A stretch of 64,000 nt of DNA from Phymorhynchus buccinoides (lineage: Eukaryota > Mollusca > Gastropoda > Neogastropoda > Raphitomidae): the NCBI GenBank assembly GCA_017654935.2, contig CM065701.1, positions 2,093,951 to 2,157,950 of the forward strand, given 5' to 3'. The translations under genes were made by a program, and so were the position numbers. Below the pieces are notes generated by a model, which did no database searches, was not told the DNA's origin, and saw only the letters and a list, made by a program, of their open reading frames with translations. Within the stretch, counting starts at the first letter, position 1. Each line of letters opens with the position of its first letter. This document shows positions 53,217 to 63,431 of the stretch, piece by piece.

Positions 53217-54302
53217 ATGGAGGACTCCAATCCAATGGTGTCAACTTCACTTTTTTCCAACAGCTGGAATGATTCTACTGTAGCAGATATGACTACTACT
53301 ACTGGCACAGAAGAATTACTGTATTTGCTGTCTTCTATTCAAAAAGGGATACAACAAATATATCCTCCTGTTCTTCTCGTCTTTGGAACTTTTGGAAACG
53401 TCATGATCCTGATCATCACGTGGAGAATGAGGTCAGCGGAATCAGCCTTCAACATCTACTTCACTACTATTGCTGTTCTGGATTTGATTAGCCTTTATAC
53501 AGTTGTGCTTGGACTGTGGTTGAGGCACACTTTTGGCATACTAATTGAAGCTGTTCATGATGTTGGTTGTAAAATCTATGTCTGGCTGTACACAGGAGGC
53601 GGCACAATCAGTACTTGGTGTCTCGTCTGTATGACTGTACACAGAGCAATGTCTGTGGTGTGGCCACATCGTGTTAACGTACTATGTACACGGCGAACTG
53701 TTCTTCTGCTGATTGCAGGAATCACTGTCTTCTTTGCTGCACTGTATTCACACTACCTATATGGATCTACCCTAATATATAGGGCAAAGACAAAACAGTA
53801 CGTCTGTATAATTTTTAACGACGAACATTACTTATATTTTTCTGACAAAATCTTTTCTTACATAGAGCTTTCTCTTTACTCTGTTCTACCATTCATATTC
53901 CTAGTCATATCTAACAGCATTTTGGTTTGGAAACTGAAGACATCACTTAAAGAAGCCAGTAAACAACTTGCCCAAGGAAAGTCTGAACAAATTCAGGCTC
54001 GTGAGAAAGCAACCAGGTCTGTGACCTTGACCGTTATGCTGGTGTCTATGATGTTTCTGGTTCTGACTCTGCCAAGCACGATCCAGTATGTTACATACTT
54101 TTTTCCATCAGCCTACGTGGGCCTATCAGAGTATGAACGCTTTCAATTAGGTCTTGTAGGAGCTGTAACCGATAACCTTATCAACACGAACGTAGCCATC
54201 AATTTCTACCTGTACTGTCTGACTGGTAGACGGTTTAGGGAGGAGTTCCTCAAGGTGCTGTGTTGGTGGAGGGACAAACGACAGCGTGGTGCCTCAAAGT
54301 GA
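53217..54302 (+). CDS. Rhodopsin-class G-protein-coupled receptor, peptide type, intronless
   Basis: The 361-aa product has an extracellular N-terminus with a likely glycosylation site (N18-D-S) and seven hydrophobic segments. Recognisable landmarks are GN in TM1 (60-61), AVLDL in TM2 (D89) and C118 before TM3, paired with C197 in the second extracellular loop. At the end of TM3, VHR (141-143) replaces the usual DRY. TM6 has an LP motif, and TM7 ends NFYLY (329-333), a variant of NPxxY. A basic/aromatic helix-8 region follows. The receptor would act in the plasma membrane, coupling a ligand (probably a neuropeptide) to G proteins. Lophotrochozoans have many orphan intronless receptors resembling FMRFamide and GPR139-like receptors, but the ligand cannot be deduced. 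The start is the ATG at 53217, a few bases after a C8T6 run. The ORF is intact. Confidence 0.9.
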   Translation: MEDSNPMVSTSLFSNSWNDSTVADMTTTTGTEELLYLLSSIQKGIQQIYPPVLLVFGTFGNVMILIITWRMRSAESAFNIYFTTIAVLDLISLYTVVLGLWLRHTFGILIEAVHDVGCKIYVWLYTGGGTISTWCLVCMTVHRAMSVVWPHRVNVLCTRRTVLLLIAGITVFFAALYSHYLYGSTLIYRAKTKQYVCIIFNDEHYLYFSDKIFSYIELSLYSVLPFIFLVISNSILVWKLKTSLKEASKQLAQGKSEQIQAREKATRSVTLTVMLVSMMFLVLTLPSTIQYVTYFFPSAYVGLSEYERFQLGLVGAVTDNLINTNVAINFYLYCLTGRRFREEFLKVLCWWRDKRQRGASK

Positions 54303-54309
54303 GGACAGG

Positions 54310-54387
54310 TGTTCAGGGAGGAGTTCCTCAAGGTGCTGTGTTGGTGGAGGGACAAACGACAACGTGGTGCCTCAAAGTGAGGACAGA
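54310..54387 (+). repeat. 78-bp in-frame duplicate of the GPCR tail
   Basis: The last 78 bp of the receptor gene (54232-54309, helix 8, tail and stop) are repeated directly with very few differences. Because 78 is 26 codons, the copy lies in the same frame after the TGA at 54300-54302 and ends in its own TGA at 54378-54380. Confidence 0.9.
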
Positions 54388-54602
54388 TGTCCTGGGCCAC
54401 CTGACACGTCCACTGCAGGCCTCTGTTTTCTTTGCAAAGAACACTGTAGGACTATAAGAACCCAGCAACATAATCGCTACAACAGATAATTTAGAACATC
54501 TGAAAATGTATGTGTGCATTTGCATCAGAATCAGAATCAATGTTATTGTCTTTACAATCGTCACATGGTTTCACATGACACCAACAAGATAATAATAATA
54601 AT

Positions 54603-54645
<43 letters not shown>

Positions 54646-55090
54646 TTCATGTAAACAACATTTTCGTGGAATTATCGTTTTTGTGTGATTAAGGCAACGG
54701 TGTATATATTTTAAATATTATATACACAAGAAAATAAAGAACACAAACGCCCATATTCTAGTTTGCAGCGAATTTTCAAGTGTCTTCCACACTTTTCTTC
54801 AGACCCTGTTGTAACACAAATATTATATATATTACACCCAATCTGTGAAACCGTCAATTTCATTAAATGGGCAACCAGTTTGAAATGGCCAAATCTTGTG
54901 CACAAGAAAATATATTTCGTTATTTGTTTGACTTCTTCTTGTGTTTATTTTATTCTGTTTTATTTAAAATTTTAACCTTTCCTATGATGTGTCCATCTAT
55001 GTAATGATTTGTGTATTCATGATCATCTTCCCAATTATGTAACGTCTTGTTAATTTTTTTGAGGACTTTGTCAAACATGCTGCTACCATC
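54388..55090. other. Spacer with LINE-type tail and (AAT)n
   Basis: 'cagaatcagaatcaatgtta' followed by 'ttgtctttacaatcgtcaca' at 54528-54566 matches the minus-strand LINE 3'-end pattern. (AAT)n is at 54590-54643. No gene. Confidence 0.6.
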
Positions 55091-55530
55091 ATGGACATGT
55101 TCCTCAGCCGTGGGTACAAGTTCAGCCACTTACAGCAGGTACTAGTAAGGGCACAGGGTCTCCCCAGAGCTGAGGTACTGACCTACAGGGCCAAACCCGT
55201 CAACACCAGGGTCCCCTTTGTCATCACATATCCCCCCGACCACCACCACCACCACCACCATCACCACCACTTACAGCAGGCACTAGCAAGGGCACGGGGT
55301 CTCCCCAGAGCTGAGGTACTGACCTACAGGGCCAAACCCTTCAACACTAGGGTCTCCTTTGTCATCACACATCACCCCCCCCCCTACCACCACCACCACT
55401 TACAACAGGTACTAGCAAGGGCACGGGGTCTCCCCAGGGCTGCGGTACTGACCTACAGGGCCAAACCCGTCAACACCAGGGTCCCCTTTGTCACCACACA
55501 TCACCCCCCACCACCATCACCCCCCACCAC
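55091..55530 (+). pseudogene. Triplicated fragment of a Penelope-like or related reverse-transcriptase region
   Basis: The frame starts MDMFLSRGYKFSHLQQVL and continues LPRAEVLTYRAK and NTRVPFVITY. This 'F..RGY...' helical linker followed by 'VPFVITYHP' is the region after the RT core in Penelope-like and GIY-YIG-bearing retroelements; this is a judgement from motif shape. The segment from 'cacttacagcaggtactag' to the 'cac'-rich end occurs three times (about 55127, 55268 and 55398; spacing ~130-140 bp), each separated by a CCACCA expansion. Neither the RT catalytic core nor a GIY-YIG domain is present. Confidence 0.5.
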
Positions 55531-55574
55531 CACTTATGAGTATTATACATGCACAACAACATCCCCACATACAC

Positions 55575-55577
<3 letters not shown>

Positions 55578-55668
<91 letters not shown>
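55578..55668. repeat. (CT)n microsatellite
   Basis: About 45 CT units. Confidence 0.98.
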
Positions 55669-55671
<3 letters not shown>

Positions 55672-55804
55672 ATATACAATGCACACACTCTATATCACAC
55701 ACGTACAACTGCACCCACATCCGCATCGTTTGTGAGCACCACTTGCATACTTATGAGCTGTACATATAAATACAAATACCCCATTTTTTTACACACCCCT
55801 CCCC

Positions 55805-55953
<149 letters not shown>

Positions 55954-56229
55954 CTGTTTAATTAAGACACGAGTATGTCAAAACAATGTATAAAACAATA
56001 ATATAAAATAAAAAAGGAAAATATTATATAAAATGATAATTAAGTAATTAAAAGATTACAACGCAATATTGAAATACATACAATGATTAACACAAAGGAA
56101 TATAAATGAAAACGATATAAAAATTACTATAAAGAGGCAGAACATTTATTTTAGTTAACAAATTCAGTTACTTCCCATTTACTTCCATAATTATATTTTC
56201 ATGACCACCTTGCTCAGACACACACACAC

Positions 56230-57110
56230 CCATGCACACAGGATTCATTCCATGAAGGAAACATACATGCACACAAGGTTCATTCCAGTAAGGAAACATA
56301 CATGCACACAAGATTCATTCCAGTAAGGAAACATACATGCACACAAGATTCATTCCATTAAGGAAACACACATGCACACAAGATTCATTCCATTAAGGAA
56401 ACACACATGCACACAAGATTAATTCCATTAAGGAAACACACATGCACACAGGATTCATTCCATTAAGGAAACATACATGCACACAGGATTCATTCCATTA
56501 AGGAAACATACATGCACACAAGATTCATTCCATTAAGGAAACATACATGCACACAGGATTCATTCCAGTAAGGAAACATACATGCACACAAGATTCATTC
56601 CATTAAGGAAACATACATGCACACAGGATTCATTCCATTAAGGAAACATACATGCACACAGGATTAATTCCATTAAGGAAACATACATGCACACAATGTT
56701 CATTCCATTAAGGAAACATACATGCACACAAGATTCATTCCATTAAGGAAACATACATGCACACAAGGTTCATTCCATTAAGGAAACATTGCACACAGGA
56801 TTCCCAGTAAGGAAACATACATGCACACAGGATTCATTCCAGTAAGGAAACATACATGCACACAAGATTCATTCCAGTAAGGAAACATACATGCACACAG
56901 GATTAATTCCATTAAGGAAACATACATGCACACAATGTTCATTCCATTAAGGAAACATACATGCACACAAGGTTCATTCCATTAAGGAAACATACATGCA
57001 CACAAGGTTCATTCCATTAAGGAAACATACATGCACACAGGATTCATTCCAGTAAGGAAACATACATGCACACAAGATTCATTCCAGTAAGGAAACATAC
57101 ATGCACACAC
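56230..57110. repeat. 35-bp minisatellite, about 25 copies
   Basis: The unit is aggaaacatacatgcacaca followed by agattcattccatta. Variants are agatt/ggatt/aggtt and atta/agta. Successive copies start at 56261, 56296 and 56331, confirming the 35-bp period. One copy is shortened near 56790. The Met/Cys/Val-rich minus-strand frames are repeat products. Confidence 0.97.
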
Positions 57111-57145
57111 AGACTTCAAGGTTCTCCTAGGATGCACACGTACAG

Positions 57146-57151
<6 letters not shown>

Positions 57152-57228
<77 letters not shown>

Positions 57229-57245
57229 CTCTTACACATATACTT

Positions 57246-57325
<80 letters not shown>

Positions 57326-57334
57326 GCACGCACG

Positions 57335-57375
<41 letters not shown>

Positions 57376-57430
57376 ACACACACATGCACACACACACACA
57401 CACACGCACACGCGCACGCACGCACGCGCG

Positions 57431-57500
<70 letters not shown>
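57152..57500. repeat. (CA)n tracts with CT and GCAC interruptions
   Basis: Long CA microsatellite bordering the left end of the Maverick-type element. Confidence 0.98.
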
Positions 57501-57503
<3 letters not shown>

Positions 57504-57529
57504 ATTCGTTGCCCCACTTTCTCTTGCTG

Positions 57530-58003
57530 TCTGGGAGTTAAGTTCGGTGGTTGTTCTACATCACCCCACTCCATATCACCTTCTCCCCTCCCCCCTCCCA
57601 TTTCACTGTGCACGTGCTGGCAGTCATCGGTTGACACCATATCAGTTCTAAACCCTAACATTTTTGTTAGTTCTCCTGCGAAGTAGTAACCTACTCTCTC
57701 TTGCTCTTTGAAGATTAACGTTACTTTTAAATTTCCCTCATTAAGTTTTAAAGTAATGTCATAATCGCTTAAAATGTCTTTTAATGAACAAAAACCGTAA
57801 TAACCGTATGGTATAGTTAGTTCGCTTATCGGTTGTCCTCTGTCATCAATTTTTCTTATCCAATTGTTCTTTAAGGATTCGCTTATGTTAATCCATTTGA
57901 CTTTGTAATAAATTTAATGGAGCGCTACTTTTAGAGAACCATGATTTTCAATAGGACGTTGTAAAAGTATTGGCTCATCTTGATCAGTTATATAAATAAA
58001 CAT
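57530..58003 (-). pseudogene. Maverick-type element gene, broken and truncated, unknown function
   Basis: Minus-strand ATG at 58003 starts MFIYITDQDEPILLQRP, but TAA (57914-57916) occurs at codon 30. The same frame stays open afterwards (KVKWINISESLKNNWI, ELTIPYGYYGFCSLKDIL, LKVTLIFKEQERVGYYF) and looks like genuine beta-rich virion-type sequence down to about 57640. Beyond that it becomes Gly/Glu-rich and runs into CA repeats, so the 3' end is probably lost at the element boundary. It is divergent from the 58023 gene with only 19 bp between starts. A structural or fibre-like protein is plausible from position, but no family is recognised. Confidence 0.5.
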
Positions 58004-58022
58004 TTTTATTACGGATGTATAA

Positions 58023-59222
58023 ATGAATGCTTTTAAATATAACAAAGACGTTAAATATTCAGTTGGATCATATAACCCTAAAACTATAGCTGTTGACGGT
58101 TTAGTTGTTGCAGTGGGAGTTGATACCTTTAAGGTTAAGGTCAGTAATCCATTAAACCATTATTTAAATCCTAGCATCAAACATGATAACATCGCAAAGG
58201 CATGGTTTAGTCATCCAATGCAGTTTTATCAAAACCAGTTAAACTTTGCTGTGTTTTGTGCAACAACAGGGTGTGGTGTTTCTTTCACTGATCACTTAAA
58301 TCATCCTGATCTCATGGTAAAAGCAGTTTACAGATTTCATTTTTATTACACATTCAGGCGTATTTTATCTGAACTGCAGGCGCCATTACCGAATGATTCA
58401 ACTTTTAATCCGTTCAACAACAGAATTAACATGAAGGCCTTTGAACGGATTTGTAATGAGTTTAACATTAACTTGAATACAGACTTTAGACAAAAGTTAG
58501 ATCGTAATCATGGTTTGGGTACACTTTATTATTGGGGCGTGCACAGAAAGTATAACTATGATTGGAATCCTCCTTACACGTCTTTTTCTTCAGGTACGAC
58601 CGTTCATCTGGGATCTATTCAACAAAAACATAAAAACGTGTGGACTACATTTATTCTTGATACTTCTGAAGGACTGACAAAGGCGGGAATAGAACGAGTA
58701 AATGATTCTATTCGTACTTACGTGTGGTGTTTGCTGGGATCTCAAGCGCAAGTGAGGTCTGAGATAATGGATCCTTCAACTGGGTTTGATGCGCAGAAAC
58801 AGTATTTAGCTAATTTAGAAGATGCAATCAATTCTACAGTTGACCTCCCAGCTAGCATTAAAAGGTATCAAGACGTTTTAAGATTCGCAAGATCGAAGGT
58901 AGACTTTGCTGTCAGTAGTGGATTATACATGCTGCCCTCTGATCTCAGACTTCAAATAGGAACAATTGTAAACTATAACAACGAAATCCTTATAGCCGGA
59001 GATAACCAAGCAGTTGGTAAAAACAAAGAAATAAATTCTACATTGTCAATCATACAAAGAATACACCATCCAATCCCTGACAGTCAAAAAAAGAATATTA
59101 ACTTAACGAATTCAACGAACTGAACCTACAAAGCAGCCGACAGTCATGAAAACGAAAAGACAGCATTAGTTATTTTTCTAACTGCAGCTGGTCTAGTTTA
59201 TTTTTATTTTACTAAAGAGTAA
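58023..59222 (+). pseudogene. Maverick-type element protein, 366 codons plus a C-terminal membrane tail after an in-frame TGA
   Basis: The ATG at 58023 gives a 366-residue frame starting MNAFKYNKDVKYSVGSYNPK. It has mixed alpha/beta character and Tyr/Trp/Asn-rich loops, and no catalytic motif that I recognise. It stops at TGA 59121-59123. The frame then remains open for 32 codons (starting TYKAADSHENEKTALVIFLT) with a hydrophobic segment and TKE end, to TAA at 59220-59222. Most likely the native protein is about 399 residues with a C-terminal membrane anchor, and the TGA is a mutation, an assembly error or a readthrough codon. Its 3' end overlaps the end of the convergent gene (59193). Candidate roles are minor capsid, vertex or membrane-associated virion protein; unassigned. 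Confidence 0.6.
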
Positions 59223-60400
59223 TCCAACAACTAAAACTATTAATGTCCATAAGTGTTCAGCCATAAAACCGACTACTTTGCTTGCAGTAGAAAAAAGCCA
59301 ACTGACAATTCCACCTAATATACCGGGTAGTGCATCTAGAGCTTTTTCTCCTAATGTTTTTAATAGATTCGTTAAATGTTCCAGTTGTTTTTTAATCCAA
59401 TTCGTATCTTTTGACGGTGAAGGTGGAGAAGGTGGAGAAGGTAATTGACCACCACCACCTGTTCCTGTTAAAGCAAACACTAAAGTAGAGATTGCAAACC
59501 CTAAAGCTGTCATAACGCTCGCAATCGTGACTCCTTGCTCTCTAAATAAAGTTTTTATTCTTTCAGCTAGCGTCGTGTTTTCGTATAACATTATTCGGGT
59601 GGTTTCTTTTATTCTGTTGAATTGTGTTCGCAATTGTTCGCGGTTAGTTGACAGTACTTCTAGTCTTGCCGCTCTCTCTTGTTGAAGGTCATTTAGTCTT
59701 TGTTGGATTCTGTCTTTCACGTCTTGTCCTAGGTTGTTGTCGTCCGCTTCAACTAATTTCTGTTTTTCTCTGTCAATGTGAGAATCAAGTTCGCTTAACT
59801 TTGCTACATTATTTGTTAACTCGCCTCTGATAGATTTTAATGTTGAATTGAGCGCCATTAGTTCCCTCATAGGTAATGGTGAATCATGTAATGTTTTTAC
59901 TTGGGTTTCTTCATCTTCTAAAATCATAAAACTAGTTTCCATTTCTATTATTTGGTCCGCAGTTGCGCTTAAGTCTTTAAGGGGAATTGATTGAAGTTGG
60001 GAATCAGTTGGTAGTCTTTGTAGTGTGTTTTGAAGTGTGGAAACAGCTTGTGTGCTTAGGTCTGGTTCTGGTTCGATGTTAAATCGTCTTTGATCACTAA
60101 CACTGAGCCTTTGACGAATTGTACTCTTTTTTTTAAAAACTTTGTGGTGTTTCGTTTATCTGTAAGTTTGACTAGTTGACCATCTTTATCCTTCACAAAT
60201 AAATGACCGTCTTTATATTCAAAGTCATTAGAATCAAAAACTTCAGGCGGTTCTTGTCCTATACTTTCATAAAACGATCTTACTTTACCTTCCATTAGTT
60301 CTTGTCTTAAAGTTGATTGATGACGAGATTGAATAGCTTCACTCATGTCATCTCCAGGTTCAAAGACGTCATAATCGTGGTCTGCTTCTATTCCTGCCAT
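59193..60400 (-). pseudogene. Maverick-type coiled-coil membrane protein, split by a frameshift at a T8 run
   Basis: The minus-strand ATG at 60400 starts MAGIEADHDYDVFEPGDDMS and is followed by an acidic region and DGHLFVKDKDGQLVKLTDK. At the homopolymer (60127-60134) the frame changes. The downstream part remains open without any stop for about 310 codons to 59193, passing through the ATG at 59942. That part has a long coiled coil (Leu/Glu/Arg-rich, with SELDSHIDREKQKL and ARLEVLSTNREQLRTQF). A hydrophobic segment (SVMTALGFAISTLVFALTG), a Pro/Ser/Gly linker (QLPSPPSPPSPS), an amphipathic stretch and a C-terminal membrane segment (LWTLIVLVVGLLF) follow. The native protein would be about 400 residues. 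Similar two-membrane-segment proteins occur in such elements, but the function is unknown. Confidence 0.65.
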
Positions 60401-60446
60401 GTTTTTATTTATAATTATGTTTTTATTTTATTTCTAAAAAAAAGAG
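60401..60446. promoter_or_regulatory. 46-bp divergent intergenic region
   Basis: Only 46 AT-rich bases separate the start of the minus-strand gene (60400) and the capsid-candidate gene (60447). Any promoters must overlap or face each other here. The similar gap between 58003 and 58023 is only 19 bp. Confidence 0.45.
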
Positions 60447-61733
60447 ATGTCACAATCATACGGAACAATTCTTGATCCATACAGACGGTTAAAAGAACCA
60501 CTCGGTGTTAAAGGAACCAGGCAGAGTATCGTGATAAGTAATAATCCTTCAACTATCGATCAAAGACAAATATTATCAGTAAGATTTCCTAGTCTGGGAT
60601 CTAATGAAGTAATTGTGCCAGGTACCGCACGTCTCGCATTTAAAATAGAACTGGAGTCAGCGACGGATCCGAATAGAACTTTAGTTGCTAATCTTGGTAG
60701 AGCGATCGTTAGTAAGATTACTATTAAACTTGAAGGGAGAGAGGTAATGTCTTTAGATAACGCAGATGTCTTTTTGAGTTATTGTGATTTATGGCTCACA
60801 CAAAATGAAAGAAAAGATCGAACTTATCAAGGAATACAGGGAGATAATGGTATAAAACATAGAATTGATGCTGAAGACAAAAAAGATAGCAATCAAGATG
60901 CGTTGGTTGCACAAGTTTATGGTAATCGATTTTATATACCTCTTGACTTCGAGCTGTTAAACACGCACTCCCCGTATTATCAGGGTGCTTTACAAGATAG
61001 GCTTATGTATGAATTAACTTTTAATGATTACAGTCGTGTTATCAGATCAGCGACAGATCCTGATGCAAAATATAGTATTTCAGACATCACATTAGAGTTT
61101 GATGTTGTTCGTCATCCAGAATTAGCTCGGTTGATCTCCCAACAATACCAGACAAGATTAGCAATATACTACAACAGAATTTTAAATCACAGTAAAATAC
61201 CTAAAAACAAATCAGACACAATTTGGAACATCGATTTGAATGTATCAGCAAGGTCATTGAAAGGGATTTTGTTGCTGTTTGAGGAGTCCAAAAAACCCTT
61301 TAACAGATTAAGCGAGAAGTTTCATAATCCTAAAATAACTAAACTAACATGCACGATTGAAGGACAACCGAATCAGTTGTTAGCAAGCGGTCTTTTACCT
61401 TATCAGCATTTTGATGAAATACGAAAACTGTTGGGTGGAGGTGGTCGGCAAAGAGACCCGGCGGCTGATTTAATTTGCAAAGACCTCCATCTTCATGATG
61501 TCAGACTTGAAGATTATTTATATTCGAAGTATGCGTTGTGGCTAGATCTTAGAACAACAGAAGATAACAAACTACATGGGAGTGGAAGAACAGTTGGTGA
61601 TGGATCAGGAGGAATAAACATTCAAATCCACAAAGAAGTGGAAGAGAATAAGCAAATATTTATTTATGTTTATTTACTATGCGATGCTCAGCTGAACATT
61701 GAAGACAACAGATTAAAAGATATCGTGTATTAA
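60447..61733 (+). CDS. Candidate major capsid protein (double jelly-roll type) of the Maverick-type element
   Basis: This intact 428-codon frame begins MSQSYGTILDPYRRLKEPLG. The text is rich in alternating hydrophobic beta-strand-like segments (ILSVRFPSLGSNEVIVPG, AIVSKITIKLEGREVMSL, ITLEFDVVRHPELARL), with loops of Asn, Asp and Arg, FYIPLDFELL near the middle, and a C-terminal IFIYVYLLCDAQLNIE strand pair. It is immediately upstream of the packaging ATPase (four bases between stop and ATG). That is where the PRD1/adenovirus-lineage capsid gene lies in many such elements, although length and family membership have not been checked. The role would be the icosahedral shell. It could instead be another virion protein; a predicted fold would decide. 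Confidence 0.65.
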   Translation: MSQSYGTILDPYRRLKEPLGVKGTRQSIVISNNPSTIDQRQILSVRFPSLGSNEVIVPGTARLAFKIELESATDPNRTLVANLGRAIVSKITIKLEGREVMSLDNADVFLSYCDLWLTQNERKDRTYQGIQGDNGIKHRIDAEDKKDSNQDALVAQVYGNRFYIPLDFELLNTHSPYYQGALQDRLMYELTFNDYSRVIRSATDPDAKYSISDITLEFDVVRHPELARLISQQYQTRLAIYYNRILNHSKIPKNKSDTIWNIDLNVSARSLKGILLLFEESKKPFNRLSEKFHNPKITKLTCTIEGQPNQLLASGLLPYQHFDEIRKLLGGGGRQRDPAADLICKDLHLHDVRLEDYLYSKYALWLDLRTTEDNKLHGSGRTVGDGSGGINIQIHKEVEENKQIFIYVYLLCDAQLNIEDNRLKDIVY

Positions 61734-61737
61734 AATA

Positions 61738-62359
61738 ATGGATTTGAAGACTAATTTAAATTTTTTTACAAAAGAACCTCATTGTGGTTTATTTTGCGGA
61801 ATGACAGGCTGCGGAAAAACTGTGTTCGCTTTAGATTTAATACAAACGGTTTATCGTAATCATTTTGAACACATAGTAATTTTTTGTACTACTTTAGAAT
61901 ACAACAAATCTTATAAAGAAAGAAAGTTCATTTGGACAGATGACGAAATCTATTTAGTCAATCCAAGTGATAAACTAAGCGAATGTTTAGAGTATTTTTA
62001 TAAACTGTTTAAAGGAACACCAACTTTGTTTATCATTGATGACTGTTCGGCTGAAAGAGACATTGTCAAAAAAAGAAATAGTTTAGCAAAACTAGCATTC
62101 AGTGGTCGGCATGCAGGAATTAGCGTATGGATTTTAACGCAGAAGTATAATTCGGTTTTAAAAGACTTTAGAGAACAGTTAAAGACAGTTGTTTTGTTTT
62201 TTACTAAAGACAAAAACAGCTTTGATGAGTGTCTTGATGAAAATGATGTTGTTGAATCAAAAGAAGACACACCCAAAAATTAAACAAAAGCTAAGAAAAG
62301 ATAAATTTTGTAAACTAGTATTAAAGACAGATTTTCCTAGTCAGTACAAATGCTTATGA
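61738..62359 (+). pseudogene. A32/FtsK-HerA-type genome packaging ATPase, C-terminus frameshifted
   Basis: The 181-codon frame has Walker A GMTGCGKT (residues 21-28) and Walker B LFIIDD (97-102). A conserved GRHAGISVWILTQ block (122-134) contains the sensor residues typical of poxvirus A32-like and Maverick ATPases. The enzyme pumps DNA into the capsid. The frame ends KEDTPKN at 62283. In the next frame an unbroken, Lys-rich coding-like stretch continues through the same bases to TGA at 62357-62359, so a one-base shift near 62240-62260 has probably removed the native C-terminus. The core motifs are intact, so only the tail is affected. The gene follows the capsid candidate as a two-gene unit. 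Confidence 0.88.
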
Positions 62360-62448
62360 AAGCAAAAAAAAAGAAGTGTCTATAAGGACTTTTTTTTTGG
62401 AATTGTTGTTAAAAGTCTAACAAATTTATCTTCGATTTTTTAGATTAA
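62360..62448. other. Short convergent spacer between ATPase and integrase genes
   Basis: AT-rich with A9 and T9 runs; the two genes converge here, and no terminator-like hairpin stands out. Confidence 0.5.
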
Positions 62449-63424
62449 TCAAATAATAGGAACTGTATCTGGTGGGATTATCTGCAGTTCTTCTTTAACA
62501 AATGCTCTTTTTGGAGTAGGTCGTGCCATATGGTTTGTCGTATCAGTTTCTCTTAAATAATACACGGGAGGATTCATTTCTATTATTCTTTTTATTTCGT
62601 ACGGATCAATGCTCCAAATTGGGTCTGTTGCTCTTATGCGAGTGTCTCCTTCTGCTTCTCCAGGTGCATAAAGAAATCTTACTTTTACTCCAAATGGTAT
62701 TAGTTGTTTTGTAATTGAATGTTGAATTGGCAAGTCAATTGTTTTCTTCTGTATTGCTTTTACTGGTCGGAGTCCAATGACCTTAGATTCTTCGTTATTC
62801 ATGACACGCAGAATGGAGGGTAGTCTTCTAACCCATTCAGTGTTTCTAGTTGAATCAAGGAGTTCTCTATGGTATTGATAAGAAAAAAGTCTTTCTGCCA
62901 ATTGTTTGTTAAAGTTTTCAACTAAGGCCTGAGATCTATGGTTTCCAGGAATACCCCTTTTAATAACGACTTTGTGTTTTAACAGTTAGCTGATTGAATT
63001 GTCCTTTAAATTCTTTTCCTTCATCAACTTGAATTAAACGAGGATAGGTTAATGGACCGCGTCTATAGATTTCTTGTAAAGCCACAGAGACTGAAGTAGC
63101 ACTTTTATCAGTCAATGGTTCAGCATCTTTATATCTTGAAGAGATGTCAACAACTGTAAGCGCGTATTTAAATATTTTTCTTCTGATTAAATCATGAGGG
63201 AGGTATAGAAGATCCATTTGATGAGTGTCATTTGGTGTTGTGTTAACAAAGTGCGGTCTTTTAATTCTTTTAGGTGCTGGTAAATAGATTTGCCAAATAG
63301 CTTGTTTAGATAGCCATTCTTTTGCCATTTGTTCAGTGACTCCTGCAGCTTGATTTAATTTTTGAATAGCAGTTAAACCTTTCCAATAACCTTTCGGTGA
63401 ATAATAAATTTTAGACATGTTCAT
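62449..63424 (-). pseudogene. Retroviral-type DDE integrase of the Maverick-type element, split by a frameshift
   Basis: The minus-strand ATG at 63424 starts MNMSKIYYSPKGYWKGLTAI, an N-terminal Maverick integrase feature. The core has QMDLLYLPHD (first catalytic D, residue 71) and IQVDEGKEF (second D, residue 134). The frame breaks in a short A-run at about 62977-62982. The continuing text in the next frame contains GNHRSQALVENFNKQL, with the catalytic E encoded at 62917-62919. The D to E spacing is about 35 residues, as expected for D,D35E enzymes. The C-terminal part (VKVRFLYAPGEAEG, ATDPIWSIDPYEI) resembles an SH3/chromo-like domain and ends at 62449. Integrase inserts the element into host DNA. 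This copy is not intact as assembled. Confidence 0.88.
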
Positions 63425-63431
63425 TTTAATA

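Noticed and set aside
56230..57110. CRISPR-like regular array of 35-bp units
   Set aside because: No spacers; continuous minisatellite with point variants.
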